DNA of 42,200 bases from positions 1 through 42,200 of the IMG/VR virus record IMGVR_UViG_3300048554_000221; one strand, written 5' to 3'. A model generated the notes under the pieces. That model was not told where the DNA came from. It worked only from the letters and a program-made list of their open reading frames with translations, and searched no databases. Of the stretch, positions 15,632 through 23,450 are shown piece by piece. The position numbers and the translations under genes were made by a program. Each line of letters begins with the position of its first letter. Position 1 is the stretch's first letter. This stretch comes from a virus.

Positions 15632-17047
15632 TTATACGTTTCCTAATGGATTCTTTTGTGCGGCAATAGTACTACTGCCTGCTTGTGACTCTCTGTATTT
15701 AGTGACTATGGAGTTGGTAATGGATAACATCTTGGGATCTTCATTAGATAGTAATTGATCAACTTCTGTTTTAACTATTGTTTTTTCGTTTACAGTAAGG
15801 TTATCGTACGCTCCAAGTCCTGCGGCATTACCTATATTATACCCTGCTAGTGTACTTACTGCACCAATTGCAACAGCTCTTTCTGCAACTAAGTCTTTTA
15901 GTTCTGCATTATTGTCTAGTGCTGTTTGTAATTCTGCTGTATCTATTTGTTTGTTTTGCTTAACAGTTGTAATTGCTTTTGCTTCAGTTGTTTGTGTACC
16001 ATTGCCACCGGATTTTGGAAAACTAGTATTAGCAAGTCCACTTACGTTAGTTCCTGTTGCTGTTCTAATAGTTTGTCCTGCAACTTGATATGCTTCGTTA
16101 CGCAAACCTTCTTTAGTAAGTTTCTTAGCGTTTTTAACTGTACGTGCCGCTGTAAGTAATGTACCTAAGTCTGCTTTACCGCCTGCTAAATCTCCTAGCA
16201 CACTAACACCGCCTGCTAGTACACCCGAGCTACCAAATAGGCTTCCGCCACTACCTGCGGCAATTGGACTAGGTGTTGAATCATAATGTTCTGTTGCAAA
16301 CCCTTTAGGTGTTGATCCTTCTACAACAGCACCGTCTGCATAAAATACACTTTCGTATGCTACTGTCATTGTATTCTGCACAGGCTCAGCACTTGCTGAA
16401 TTATCAAGTGTATCGTGTGACCATTTTTCAATAATTGGGTTTACTAATGTTAGCGTAAGATATTGATGTCTTGCTAACTGTGATATTTGTATACTTGTAA
16501 AAAACGGTTCGTATTGATTGTTATCTAAACCAAAGCGGTCACCGTTCTGTGTACTACCTTTGTACGTATTAAATCTATCATATGGTCTTGCACTTTGATT
16601 TGGTGCTCCTGCGCCATCTCTGCTACCATATGTACCGTCTCTAAACATATAGTTATAGTATGCTGTCCATAACTGTGTTGTTATGCTATTGTTATCATCG
16701 TGGAATACAATATTTACAGGTGAATAATCTATACGTGTTTGTACATTCTTTTTACGATTGTATTTGTTCTTAGTTTCAGTTGTTATATCATAACTAGGCA
16801 TAGTTACACTTTTAACAAGCATATTAACTTCATTAGTATGTCTGCCAACCCAACCTGGTAATACTTTGTTTACTACGTTGTCATTTAAATTAAGTGTTAC
16901 ATGATATAGAAACTTTTGTTTGGGAGCTAAACGAAAGTTGTCGTCTGTGAATAAACGTGCCGCATGTGAATAGTCGGCCATGTCGCCCTTTGGACTAAGT
17001 GCGCCGTTTACTAAGTTATCTAAGAATCCATTGAATATGTTCGCCAT
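15632..17047 (-). CDS. Tail-tube-like structural protein (possible gp54-type initiator)
   Basis: A 471-aa protein. Residues about 25-260 (MADYSHAARLFTDDNFRLAPKQKFLYHVTLNLN, HTNEVNMLVKSVTMPSYDITTETKNKYNRKKNVQTRIDYSPVNIVFHDD) have the strand pattern of the tail-tube fold shared by T4 gp19, gp48 and gp54. The remaining 200 residues are Gly/Ala-rich and helical, probably flexible. It lies just downstream of gp19, and a baseplate tube-initiator (gp54-like) is the best guess; a terminator or adaptor role is possible. The gene starts 5 nt after GATAAATA, behind a terminator, with no Shine-Dalgarno sequence. Confidence 0.65.
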   Translation of the reverse strand: MANIFNGFLDNLVNGALSPKGDMADYSHAARLFTDDNFRLAPKQKFLYHVTLNLNDNVVNKVLPGWVGRHTNEVNMLVKSVTMPSYDITTETKNKYNRKKNVQTRIDYSPVNIVFHDDNNSITTQLWTAYYNYMFRDGTYGSRDGAGAPNQSARPYDRFNTYKGSTQNGDRFGLDNNQYEPFFTSIQISQLARHQYLTLTLVNPIIEKWSHDTLDNSASAEPVQNTMTVAYESVFYADGAVVEGSTPKGFATEHYDSTPSPIAAGSGGSLFGSSGVLAGGVSVLGDLAGGKADLGTLLTAARTVKNAKKLTKEGLRNEAYQVAGQTIRTATGTNVSGLANTSFPKSGGNGTQTTEAKAITTVKQNKQIDTAELQTALDNNAELKDLVAERAVAIGAVSTLAGYNIGNAAGLGAYDNLTVNEKTIVKTEVDQLLSNEDPKMLSITNSIVTKYRESQAGSSTIAAQKNPLGNV

Positions 17048-17052
17048 ACTAA

Positions 17053-17060
17053 TATTTATC
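17053..17060 (-). promoter_or_regulatory. Late-type octamer GATAAATA, 5 nt from ATG
   Basis: GGATAAATATTAGT directly precedes the ATG at 17047. The identical GGATAAATATTAGTA recurs at the octamer 40164-40171, there with a long leader. With a terminator 27 nt upstream it must act as a fresh promoter. A leaderless start is predicted. Confidence 0.6.
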
Positions 17061-17086
17061 CAATGTTATTAACTGCGTATAAAATG

Positions 17087-17108
17087 AAAAAGGGGCAATG
17101 AAGCCCCT
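17087..17108 (-). terminator. Intrinsic terminator after gp19
   Basis: Stem AGGGGC (17103-17108) pairs with GCCCCT (17091-17096) around loop TTCATT, followed by a short T run. It lies 30 nt downstream of the gp19 stop and would end the abundant sheath-tube transcript. Confidence 0.85.
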
Positions 17109-17137
17109 AATCCTAATTTGTTGTACTATTAAGTAAC

Positions 17138-17776
17138 TTAGCTTGCGCCAGTTGTACTTGCTATAGCCGCTACTGATCTTCCAATAGCAGTACCTACTCC
17201 ACCACCGCTTGCGCCTGATGTTTGGATAGCATTGTCGTACTTAACTGTTAATGCAACTGTTACTGGTTCGTTAGCACTGTATGCTAATGAATTGTAATTT
17301 GCACTTTCTAAGTAACAACCGTATAGTTCAAAAGTTTCTAATGTTTCTGGTGCGTAGTTACCGTTACCACCGTCTAGAATTTCAATTCTAGTTACAAACT
17401 TATAATCAATTCCGCTTGCCGCACTTGACTGTTCCATAAAATCGAACTGTCTTTGTAGTTGTTCACCAACTAGTTTTTGTACAGCACCAGTAGCATCGTC
17501 TCTTAAAGTAAGTGTAATAGCTTCCCAGGTATGTTTACCTGCAAGATAAACTCTTGAGTTGTATACGTCAACAGTCATTGTCTCGAAGCTTACGTTTGGT
17601 CTAGTAACATCCTGAACCTGTTTTGTTAGTTCAGTAACTTCGCCTGCACTTACACCAAAGTTTTCCAGTGACACTCTAAAGCGATACTGGAGTTTTGGCA
17701 TAAGTAACCCTTGGGTAGAGTTACTTGCATCCGAAGCTAATGGAACTGTGATTTTTGATAATGATGAAATAGCCAT
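17138..17776 (-). CDS. gp19: gp19 major tail tube protein
   Basis: A 212-aa protein (T4 gp19 is 163 aa) with the family pattern: MPKLQYRFRVSLENFGVSAGEVTELTKQVQDVTRPNVSFETMTVDVYNSRVYLAGKHTWEAITLTLRDD, then VTRIEILDGGNGNYAPETLETFELYGCYLESANYNSLAYSANEPVTVALTVKYDNA. It polymerises into hexameric rings forming the DNA conduit inside the sheath. The extra length is at the Gly/Ala/Ser-rich C-terminus. AGGAG at good spacing, a full late octamer upstream and a terminator downstream mark it as an independently expressed late gene. Confidence 0.92.
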   Translation of the reverse strand: MAISSLSKITVPLASDASNSTQGLLMPKLQYRFRVSLENFGVSAGEVTELTKQVQDVTRPNVSFETMTVDVYNSRVYLAGKHTWEAITLTLRDDATGAVQKLVGEQLQRQFDFMEQSSAASGIDYKFVTRIEILDGGNGNYAPETLETFELYGCYLESANYNSLAYSANEPVTVALTVKYDNAIQTSGASGGGVGTAIGRSVAAIASTTGAS

Positions 17777-17802
17777 TTACTTTGCTCCTAATTTGTTATA
17801 TA

Positions 17803-17810
17803 TATTTATC
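17803..17810 (-). promoter_or_regulatory. Late-type octamer GATAAATA ahead of gp19
   Basis: GATAAATA with a predicted start near 17797 gives a leader of about 21 nt containing AGGAG before the gp19 ATG. This is the ordinary T4-late arrangement and a useful control for the leaderless cases. Confidence 0.65.
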
Positions 17811-17814
17811 ATCT

Positions 17815-20800
17815 TTACAAGCCTGCTATCTCACCAGTATTTTTCAAACGTAGTGGAATGTAAACAAACTCTACTGCTTTGACTGGTTCTATCGCTATAT
17901 CTAAGTAAAGCTCGTTACGATCAATTCTAGCTGGAGTGTTGTTGCTTTCGTCACATACAACTAAGAAGTCATATAATGCTCTTGCACCAACTAACTCTAA
18001 ACATAAGCTCTCTGCGGCCTGTTTGATCTGATCACGTGTGATCTTATCATTTGGTTCAAAGATATATGGTTTAGCTAATTTGTTTAACTGTCCACGTAAG
18101 TAAATTACCAAACGTGCTACGTTAATTCTATCTAATGAGCTTGCACCTCTTGCACGAGTCTTTTGACCATATGCAACTAAGCCTGCGCCGTTAATGAATG
18201 TAATTGGGTTAACGCTTACTGCATAAAGTGTATCACGTTGTCCTTCGTTTAATGCTATTGAATTAAATTCGCCTTCGTTATCAATAAACCCTGTTGCTGT
18301 AGCATTTGTAATGCCGCCACGTCTTGTACCTGCTGGTGCAAACCATGGATAGCTAACTTGGTCACTTAGCGCAATAGTTCTTAGCATCATGTGACTTGGT
18401 GGAACAACTACATTGTTACCTGCGTTGTCGCTTGTAAAGCCCCATGGATAAAATACACCTAAGTATTCATCTCTGCTTACAAGTCCGTCATCGTTATCTT
18501 CAACTGCTAATGCAACGTTCTGACCCCATTCATTTAATGAAGTAGCGTCTGATGTTAATCTTGCTGGTGAATCACCTACGATGAATGCACTTAATCCTCT
18601 ATCAAAGTTTAGTGAAACCATTTCACCAATTAGCTCTGGATAACCTGGAGTTGCCATCAAGTTAAAGATTCTTGATTCGTCATCTCTAATGTCATCGTTA
18701 CTATTCATTGTAGCCTGTAACTGTTGTACAACAACTTTACGCTGTGCTTTACGTCCAAAGCTACCTGAACCATCTTCTTGGTTAGCTGACTCTGTTTGCC
18801 ATCTGTGTGGATAGTAACTTGCCATTGATGCATCACCTGCTCTTGCGTTATCAGCAGTAACATCAATTGCGTTACGTACAAATTTCTTAACGTTAAAGCC
18901 GCTTCTGCGTGTGTTCCAAAGTAGCATACCACGTGGGTAAAGTGCTGGATCTGGAGCATCTGGGTCTAAGTAGTCACTTGTTAATAAGTCTGTAATAGTA
19001 CCTGTTGGAGCAACTGTTGTTGTTCCGCCTGTTGTACCATAACGTGCATCTGCAAACAATACACCATCTTCAGTAGTTTGATCTGATTTGTCAACTAACT
19101 GCCATTCTTGAGCACCATTGTTCCAACGGTAAATTGTTGGATAGTTTTCTAAGTCTGATGTGTCAACCCAAAGATCCTGATCTGCTGGAGTACTTGGTTG
19201 TGTTGCTGATACTGTTGTACCGTTACTTGAACCGTATAATGTTTTATAACCAACCCATGTTGTACCATTGTGTACCATCATGTCAACTTCGTCAATAACA
19301 CTGCTGTACCATAATGTACCATCTGCTGTTGTGCTTGTTGGTGCGTTAGCTGATGCTACGTACACTTGTGAAGCACTTGATGTTACTGGCATCCAGTTTG
19401 AAGCAACTAGTTCATTAGTTGAATCACCTGTTGGAGCGTCATATACGTTAGTTGCCGCGTTAGTTAAACCTACTAATGTAAGTGGGCTTGTACCTGAACC
19501 ATTGTCAAGTCTAAAGTCGCCACCTAATTTGTGTTCAATTACAACTTTGTTAGTTGAATCTACTGAAGCAACAATATTAGTAAAGCCTGCGCTGTTAATA
19601 CCGTCTGCCATTTCGTCGGCGTCAGTACTTGCACCTGTTGCAGTAAATGCTACTTCTCTTGCTGTTGCTAATGCCGCACTACCTACAACACTTTCTGCTA
19701 TTTTAAATGTATATGCAACTGCTGAAAGTTGAGTTGCTATTTCTGCAGTTTTAATTGTAGTTGCACCTGCCGCCGCTCTTTTAAATAATACAAAATCACC
19801 TAATTTGCTTGATGCTTCTGTAAAGTTAGATTGTACGTACAATGCGTCTTTTGCTAAGTTAGCGCCGCCGCCTGCTTTATCTAATGCATATAATGCACTT
19901 TGATTTGAAGCGTATATTGGTGCGTCTACTAAGTCCCAAAGTGCTGTGTCTGCATTGTAAGATTTTACTCTCCATCTTGCACCACTGTTTGGTTCTGTAG
20001 TTTTTAGCCATACACTTCCACTTGGACGAGCAACTTGACCTGAGCCTGTTGACTTCCATTGTGGAACACTTGTATGTGGATCAATTGCTAATGCTGGAAT
20101 ATCAAAGTTTCCAACTGTAAAGCCTAATTTCTCTGCAAGTCCTGGAGAACCAGCACCTTCTGCAAGAGTAATTTGTGTGTCTACTGAACCATCATTGTAA
20201 ATTACTAATTGACTGTTAAGGTTTGCTACACTAACACCTGTACCTGAAAGTACTGTGTTACTGTTTGAAACTATATCATCTAATGAAGTAGCTGATCCAC
20301 CGCTGGTCGCCGCTGTTAGTGTATAGTTAGAACCACCTATATCAAGTACTAAAGTATCGGAATCTAATAATGTTGTACCGCCTGTTACAACAACTGATCC
20401 AGTTGCACTTGGTGTAGTTCCTGTCCATGTAGATGAACCAACTTGTACCCAGTTACCTGAAGTGTTTTTGTACCATACTCTGTAAATTGTTGATAAGCCA
20501 GCAGTTATAGCATAGTCGCCTATTGCGCCTACTGAACCTTTTGGTGTATATGGAGTTGAGCCGCTTGTTTTTGTTGCGTCTGTTATTACAATAGGAGTTT
20601 TAACTGCAAAGCTCTGTCCGCCTGTTGTCGATGCTGCCGCACCATTCCATTCAAAAATACCAAATGCTGTTGATGCAGTATCTGTCCAAAGTGCGCCATC
20701 TGCTGGTGCACCGCTTGGGGCATCTGCTGTTGCTTGTAAAGCGCCTAAGTCAACATCTGCTCTTACAATAAATGCTCTGTTGCTTACACCTAATAATGAG

Positions 20801-21093
20801 TAAGCCGCTTGCAAACCATATTCGTTAAGTTCGCCTGCATGTATTGGATTGTTATTTGTATCAGTATAAAATACTGGGTCTCCAAATGTCTCTGTAAGGT
20901 CACGCTGTGATGTTAGTAAGTAAGGCTTACCTGCGTTTGCTTTCAGTGATCCTGGAGCAATACCCGTACCAGCGCCATTTGTTTTATTTGCGGCGGTGGC
21001 AACGAATATCATTGGTACTGTACCTGGTTCAGCGGGTGTGTAAAAACTTTCGTCTACTACGCTAACCTGTACTCCTGGTGATGTTAGTGCCAT
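17815..21093 (-). CDS. gp18: gp18 tail sheath, with long fibre-like insertion
   Basis: A contractile sheath subunit. Residues 1-120 (SPGVQVSVVDESFY ... TFGDPVFYTDTNN ... AYSLLGVSNRAFIVRADVDLG) and about 735-1092 (VVVQQLQATMNSNDDIRDDESRIFNLMATPGYPELIGEM ... RIDRNELYLDIAIEPVKAVEFVYIPLRLK) match T4 gp18 ends, including the C-terminal domain that links subunits. T4 gp18 is about 659 aa; here 1092 aa. The extra 400-500 residues (about 120-720) hold several copies of a DG-x-LW ... W-x-G-x-x-W module (126-156, 355-390, 584-616, 632-668) otherwise seen in tail fibres, likely exposed on the sheath surface. AGGAG precedes the ATG; an octamer lies at 21135-21142. Confidence 0.95.
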   Translation of the reverse strand: MALTSPGVQVSVVDESFYTPAEPGTVPMIFVATAANKTNGAGTGIAPGSLKANAGKPYLLTSQRDLTETFGDPVFYTDTNNNPIHAGELNEYGLQAAYSLLGVSNRAFIVRADVDLGALQATADAPSGAPADGALWTDTASTAFGIFEWNGAAASTTGGQSFAVKTPIVITDATKTSGSTPYTPKGSVGAIGDYAITAGLSTIYRVWYKNTSGNWVQVGSSTWTGTTPSATGSVVVTGGTTLLDSDTLVLDIGGSNYTLTAATSGGSATSLDDIVSNSNTVLSGTGVSVANLNSQLVIYNDGSVDTQITLAEGAGSPGLAEKLGFTVGNFDIPALAIDPHTSVPQWKSTGSGQVARPSGSVWLKTTEPNSGARWRVKSYNADTALWDLVDAPIYASNQSALYALDKAGGGANLAKDALYVQSNFTEASSKLGDFVLFKRAAAGATTIKTAEIATQLSAVAYTFKIAESVVGSAALATAREVAFTATGASTDADEMADGINSAGFTNIVASVDSTNKVVIEHKLGGDFRLDNGSGTSPLTLVGLTNAATNVYDAPTGDSTNELVASNWMPVTSSASQVYVASANAPTSTTADGTLWYSSVIDEVDMMVHNGTTWVGYKTLYGSSNGTTVSATQPSTPADQDLWVDTSDLENYPTIYRWNNGAQEWQLVDKSDQTTEDGVLFADARYGTTGGTTTVAPTGTITDLLTSDYLDPDAPDPALYPRGMLLWNTRRSGFNVKKFVRNAIDVTADNARAGDASMASYYPHRWQTESANQEDGSGSFGRKAQRKVVVQQLQATMNSNDDIRDDESRIFNLMATPGYPELIGEMVSLNFDRGLSAFIVGDSPARLTSDATSLNEWGQNVALAVEDNDDGLVSRDEYLGVFYPWGFTSDNAGNNVVVPPSHMMLRTIALSDQVSYPWFAPAGTRRGGITNATATGFIDNEGEFNSIALNEGQRDTLYAVSVNPITFINGAGLVAYGQKTRARGASSLDRINVARLVIYLRGQLNKLAKPYIFEPNDKITRDQIKQAAESLCLELVGARALYDFLVVCDESNNTPARIDRNELYLDIAIEPVKAVEFVYIPLRLKNTGEIAGL

Positions 21094-21134
21094 TATATTT
21101 CTCCTATTAATAATGAATGAGTCTTTGTTATAGT

Positions 21135-21142
21135 TATTTAGC
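21135..21142 (-). promoter_or_regulatory. Late-type octamer GCTAAATA ahead of gp18
   Basis: GCTAAATA lies 41 nt before the gp18 ATG, with a predicted leader of about 36 nt and AGGAG near the start codon. One base differs from GATAAATA. Confidence 0.45.
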
Positions 21143-21197
21143 AGTTTAAGAATAATTCACCTGTAATATACCCTAAAAAAAGGTACCGAAAAGGTGA

Positions 21198-21205
21198 GGT
21201 AAATA
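21198..21205 (+). promoter_or_regulatory. Late-type octamer GGTAAATA, 4 nt from ATG
   Basis: GGTAAATA-CAGT-ATG precedes the plus-strand HNH-like gene and repeats the gp17 arrangement. A GGTGAGG stretch overlaps it and could instead act as a ribosome binding site 9 nt from ATG, so its role here is ambiguous. Confidence 0.35.
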
Positions 21206-21209
21206 CAGT

Positions 21210-21545
21210 ATGAGACCTTTATGCAAATGCGGACAGCGTCCTGCGGCTATAAACTATAAAAAAGATGATAGAACTTACTATAGATCATTGTGTGAGCGTT
21301 GCTTACGTAATGGAGCAGGCCACGGAATACCTAAGTGGAAACAAAGAGGTTATGAAAAAAAGAGTAGTTGTGAGAAGTGTAATTATAAATCTAAACACTC
21401 AGAACAATTTAATGTGTTTCATATAGACGGAAATTTAGAAAACTGCCGTCCACAAAACTTAAAAACAATATGTGCTAACTGTCAGAGAATTCTGCAAAAA
21501 GAGGGAGTTGTGTGGAAGCAGGGTGACTTAGTCCCCGATTTTTAA
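21210..21545 (+). CDS. HNH-like zinc protein on the opposite strand
   Basis: A 111-aa basic, cysteine-rich protein. Cys5/Cys7 with Cys28/Cys31 form one probable zinc site; Cys54/Cys57 with Cys88/Cys91 form a second that frames FHIDGNLENCRPQNLKTICANCQ (70-92). That segment matches the HNH-endonuclease pattern H-x-DGN-x-x-N-x4-NL-x3-C-x2-C, but the residue after the last Cys is Gln where HNH enzymes usually have His. It may be an HNH nuclease with altered activity or a DNA-binding relic. It faces the opposite way from gp18 and runs 71 nt into the 3' end of the dNMP-kinase gene. HNH proteins near terminase and tail genes can be packaging cofactors or homing enzymes. Confidence 0.75.
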   Translation: MRPLCKCGQRPAAINYKKDDRTYYRSLCERCLRNGAGHGIPKWKQRGYEKKSSCEKCNYKSKHSEQFNVFHIDGNLENCRPQNLKTICANCQRILQKEGVVWKQGDLVPDF

Positions 21546-22035
21546 ATATTGTTTTAATAAGCACATCAACATTTTTTTGTAGCCTATCTAGTGTGCCATT
21601 ATTATCAATAGTGTAGTCACACATCCATTGTTCAATACTCATAGACTTATAATTTTCTAAAGGCAAATGATCTGTTCTATCTACCCAAATAGCGTGGTCA
21701 AATATTTGTTCATTTTGCATTGCAAAGAATTCACGCTTGTTACGTAGTCCACAGTAGATATCATGTTGATCAAATAAGTTACGCCCTAAACGAGCCAAGT
21801 CTTTGCTACAATAGTTGTGTATCATATCATACCATTCAGTACGATGGTTATGCCTATCTGCATAGCACTCTTCTTCGTCAGCGTATCCGTACTGATCTTT
21901 CAAATCATTATAGATAAAAAGTTCTGAACAAAATTTACTTGATGATTGAAATGTATATCCGTATGCTTCTAACATTTCACATACAGTATCTTTGCCGTGA
22001 CGACCATGCCCAACAACTAGTAATTTAGGTAACAC
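21475..22035 (-). CDS. Deoxynucleoside monophosphate kinase-like protein
   Basis: A 186-aa P-loop protein: LLVVGHGRHGKDTVCEMLEAYGY has GxxxxGKDT at residues 9-17, the form used by phage dNMP kinases (T4 gp1 type). Later blocks (LARLGRNLFDQHDIYCGLRNKREFFAM, DHAIWVDRTDHLP) resemble the lid and base-binding parts. It would phosphorylate dNMPs from degraded host DNA for phage synthesis. The start codon is GTG 22035 with AAAGGAG nearby; a sigma70-type promoter lies at 22064-22092. The last 23 codons are antisense to the HNH-like gene, and the C-terminus SHPASTQLPLFAEFSDS looks unstructured, as if constrained by the overlap. Confidence 0.75.
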   Translation of the reverse strand: MLPKLLVVGHGRHGKDTVCEMLEAYGYTFQSSSKFCSELFIYNDLKDQYGYADEEECYADRHNHRTEWYDMIHNYCSKDLARLGRNLFDQHDIYCGLRNKREFFAMQNEQIFDHAIWVDRTDHLPLENYKSMSIEQWMCDYTIDNNGTLDRLQKNVDVLIKTIFKNRGLSHPASTQLPLFAEFSDS

Positions 22036-22063
22036 TAATATAAACTCCTTTAAGTATCTTTAA

Positions 22064-22092
22064 AGTATATACTCTATATTAGTGCTTGTCAA
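22064..22092 (-). promoter_or_regulatory. Sigma70-type promoter for the dNMP-kinase gene
   Basis: TTGACA (22087-22092) and TATACT (22064-22069) on the minus strand are separated by exactly 17 bp, right after the stop of the gene at 22095. It fits early expression of a nucleotide-metabolism gene inside a late region, as for the gp32 promoter. Confidence 0.75.
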
Positions 22093-22094
22093 CC

Positions 22095-22340
22095 TTAATC
22101 GTAACCTAAATTGGCAACTGACTTCATTTCTTCTGATAATATTTCAGCTTCACGAGCTTTATATGCGGCTTCAAAACCTGTAGCGCCGTATTGTGCTCTT
22201 TCGTTATTGCCCCAAAGTCTTTTAAAATATGAATCGTAGGTTCTTTCAACTTCTTGATCGCTCCAGGATCTATCAATAAGTTTTCCTTTAATTAACCAGT
22301 TAAGACGGTTAGCCTCTTTACGTACAAATGGTGAACACAT
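22095..22340 (-). CDS. Small unknown phage protein
   Basis: An 81-aa protein, mostly helical and charged (VRKEANRLNWLIKGKLIDRSWSDQEVERTYDSYFKRLWG ... FEAAYKAREAEILSEEMKSVANLGYD). AAGGAG precedes the ATG at good distance and a late-type octamer TGTAAATA lies 23 nt upstream. Nothing in the sequence points to a function. It lies between gp13 and the dNMP kinase, so co-expression with neck genes is likely. Confidence 0.65.
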   Translation of the reverse strand: MCSPFVRKEANRLNWLIKGKLIDRSWSDQEVERTYDSYFKRLWGNNERAQYGATGFEAAYKAREAEILSEEMKSVANLGYD

Positions 22341-22362
22341 GACTTCTCCTTGTTACATATTG

Positions 22363-22370
22363 TATTTACA
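22363..22370 (-). promoter_or_regulatory. Late-type octamer TGTAAATA
   Basis: TGTAAATA with a predicted leader of about 16 nt and AAGGAG before the ATG at 22340. Two bases differ from GATAAATA, so this is a weak member of the set. Confidence 0.35.
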
Positions 22371-22406
22371 AGGAACCAAAATCGTTAGCGTTAACTTGGG
22401 GGGTTT

Positions 22407-23393
22407 TTAGCCTATTGTGAATCCGTAACCTACGCCACCAGCAACTTGGTTAATTACATCCATTTCAAGTTTTTCCATTTCAGCCGCGGCCTCTGCTTTT
22501 AATGCATCACCGTTAAGTGCTGAACCGCCTTGTGGTCCTGCGATTGTAGCAAATTTACTACGTGCTTCGCCTAGCATGTATTTGCAACTTGCTAGTGTAT
22601 AATCTTTGATCCATTGATTGGCAAGATAGTCACTAAGTAGTTCACTATCTGGTCTATGGTTGTATGCGTAAATTAATATTTCTTCTTCGGCTCTTGGACG
22701 TTGTAGTAATGTTAATTTTTTACTTGTAGTATTCCATTTAAATTCTATAAACGAACCAAACATTCTGCCTACTAATTCTTGGTACTGACTAAACATATCG
22801 TATGTTGCTAGTCCGCCCATGTTTGAACTTGATAATAGGTATGCATTTGTGTATGCTAAGTTAAACGGTTCAAACAATGATCCGCCGCCTGCTTCTCCTG
22901 ATTCATATAATTCTATTCCAACAACAGCACCAACTGCTAGTGCAGAGTTAAAAGTTATTGTTCTAGTTACGTAATCAATTGCATAATCAGTAGTTGCTTC
23001 ACCATTTACTTTTACAACAACAGTTGCAATAGAATTTAAATTATAGTTTGTAGCAAATGTTTGATTTTTTGAAACTGTAGCAACATGTGATGTAGTAAAG
23101 ATAGGACCACCTGATGCAGATGTAGCAGGTCTTGAACCAATGCTTCTGCGAAACAGTTTACGTACTTCAACTACTTCATTTGGTAGTACATATTCGTTTT
23201 GATCAACTACAGTGGGCATAAACAAGTAAGATTCTTCAACTGAATTATCAGACCTTTGTCTAAATTTACTAAGTGCTTTAGATAAAGCAGTTTCGTAGTG
23301 GATTGGATCCAGTTCTACATCAACCATACCGCCGCCCAGAAAGGCGTTTACATAGTCAAATATTGCTTGTTTTTGTGTTTGGTTAACTGCCAT
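22407..23393 (-). CDS. gp13: gp13-like neck protein
   Basis: A 328-aa protein (T4 gp13 is 309 aa). The C-terminal block NQWIKDYTLASCKYMLGEARSKFATIAGPQGGSALNGDALKAEAAAEMEKLEM ... GYGFTIG matches T4 gp13 in its W-KDY, GP-GG, NG-x-L-x-EA and final G-x-x-x-G pattern. The N-terminus (YETALSKALSKFRQRSDNSVEESYLFMPTV) fits the helical start. Gp13 and gp14 build the neck that closes the filled head and joins the tail. Residues about 111-164 (VVVKVNGEATTDYAIDYVTRTITFNSALAVGAVVGIELYE) look like an inserted beta module of the tail-fibre kind. GGAG precedes the ATG; the gene diverges from gp14. Confidence 0.72.
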   Translation of the reverse strand: MAVNQTQKQAIFDYVNAFLGGGMVDVELDPIHYETALSKALSKFRQRSDNSVEESYLFMPTVVDQNEYVLPNEVVEVRKLFRRSIGSRPATSASGGPIFTTSHVATVSKNQTFATNYNLNSIATVVVKVNGEATTDYAIDYVTRTITFNSALAVGAVVGIELYESGEAGGGSLFEPFNLAYTNAYLLSSSNMGGLATYDMFSQYQELVGRMFGSFIEFKWNTTSKKLTLLQRPRAEEEILIYAYNHRPDSELLSDYLANQWIKDYTLASCKYMLGEARSKFATIAGPQGGSALNGDALKAEAAAEMEKLEMDVINQVAGGVGYGFTIG

Positions 23394-23412
23394 TATAGTT
23401 TCTCCGTCATAG

Positions 23413-23420
23413 TATTTATC
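23413..23420 (-). promoter_or_regulatory. Late-type octamer GATAAATA ahead of gp13
   Basis: The left half of a palindromic promoter pair. The predicted start near 23407 gives a leader of about 14 nt with GGAG before the gp13 ATG. Confidence 0.6.
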
Positions 23421-23437
23421 GTAGTTACTATCGTTAC

Positions 23438-23445
23438 GATAAATA
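23438..23445 (+). promoter_or_regulatory. Late-type octamer GATAAATA, 5 nt from gp14 ATG
   Basis: The right half of the palindromic pair. GATAAATA is followed by TGTAT and then ATG at 23451; no Shine-Dalgarno sequence exists. A leaderless gp14 mRNA is predicted. Confidence 0.6.
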
Positions 23446-23450
23446 TGTAT

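Larger units (their letters stand above)
23413..23445. repeat. Perfect inverted repeat carrying divergent late octamers
   Basis: TATTTATCGTA (23413-23423) and TACGATAAATA (23435-23445) are perfect 11-bp inverted arms around an 11-nt centre. Each arm contains a GATAAATA octamer reading outward, to gp13 on the minus strand and gp14 on the plus strand, so neck genes on both strands share one compact control site. Confidence 0.85.

Noticed and set aside
22371-22406. Possible terminator between gp13 and the small gene (C run and GTTA/TAAC)
   Set aside because: The stem is only 4 bp and there is no proper T tract in the direction of transcription.
23298-23450. N-terminal extension of gp14 with a hydrophobic, membrane-like segment
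   Set aside because: It would overlap gp13 and the divergent promoter; the apparent membrane segment is the palindromic AT-rich control region read as codons.
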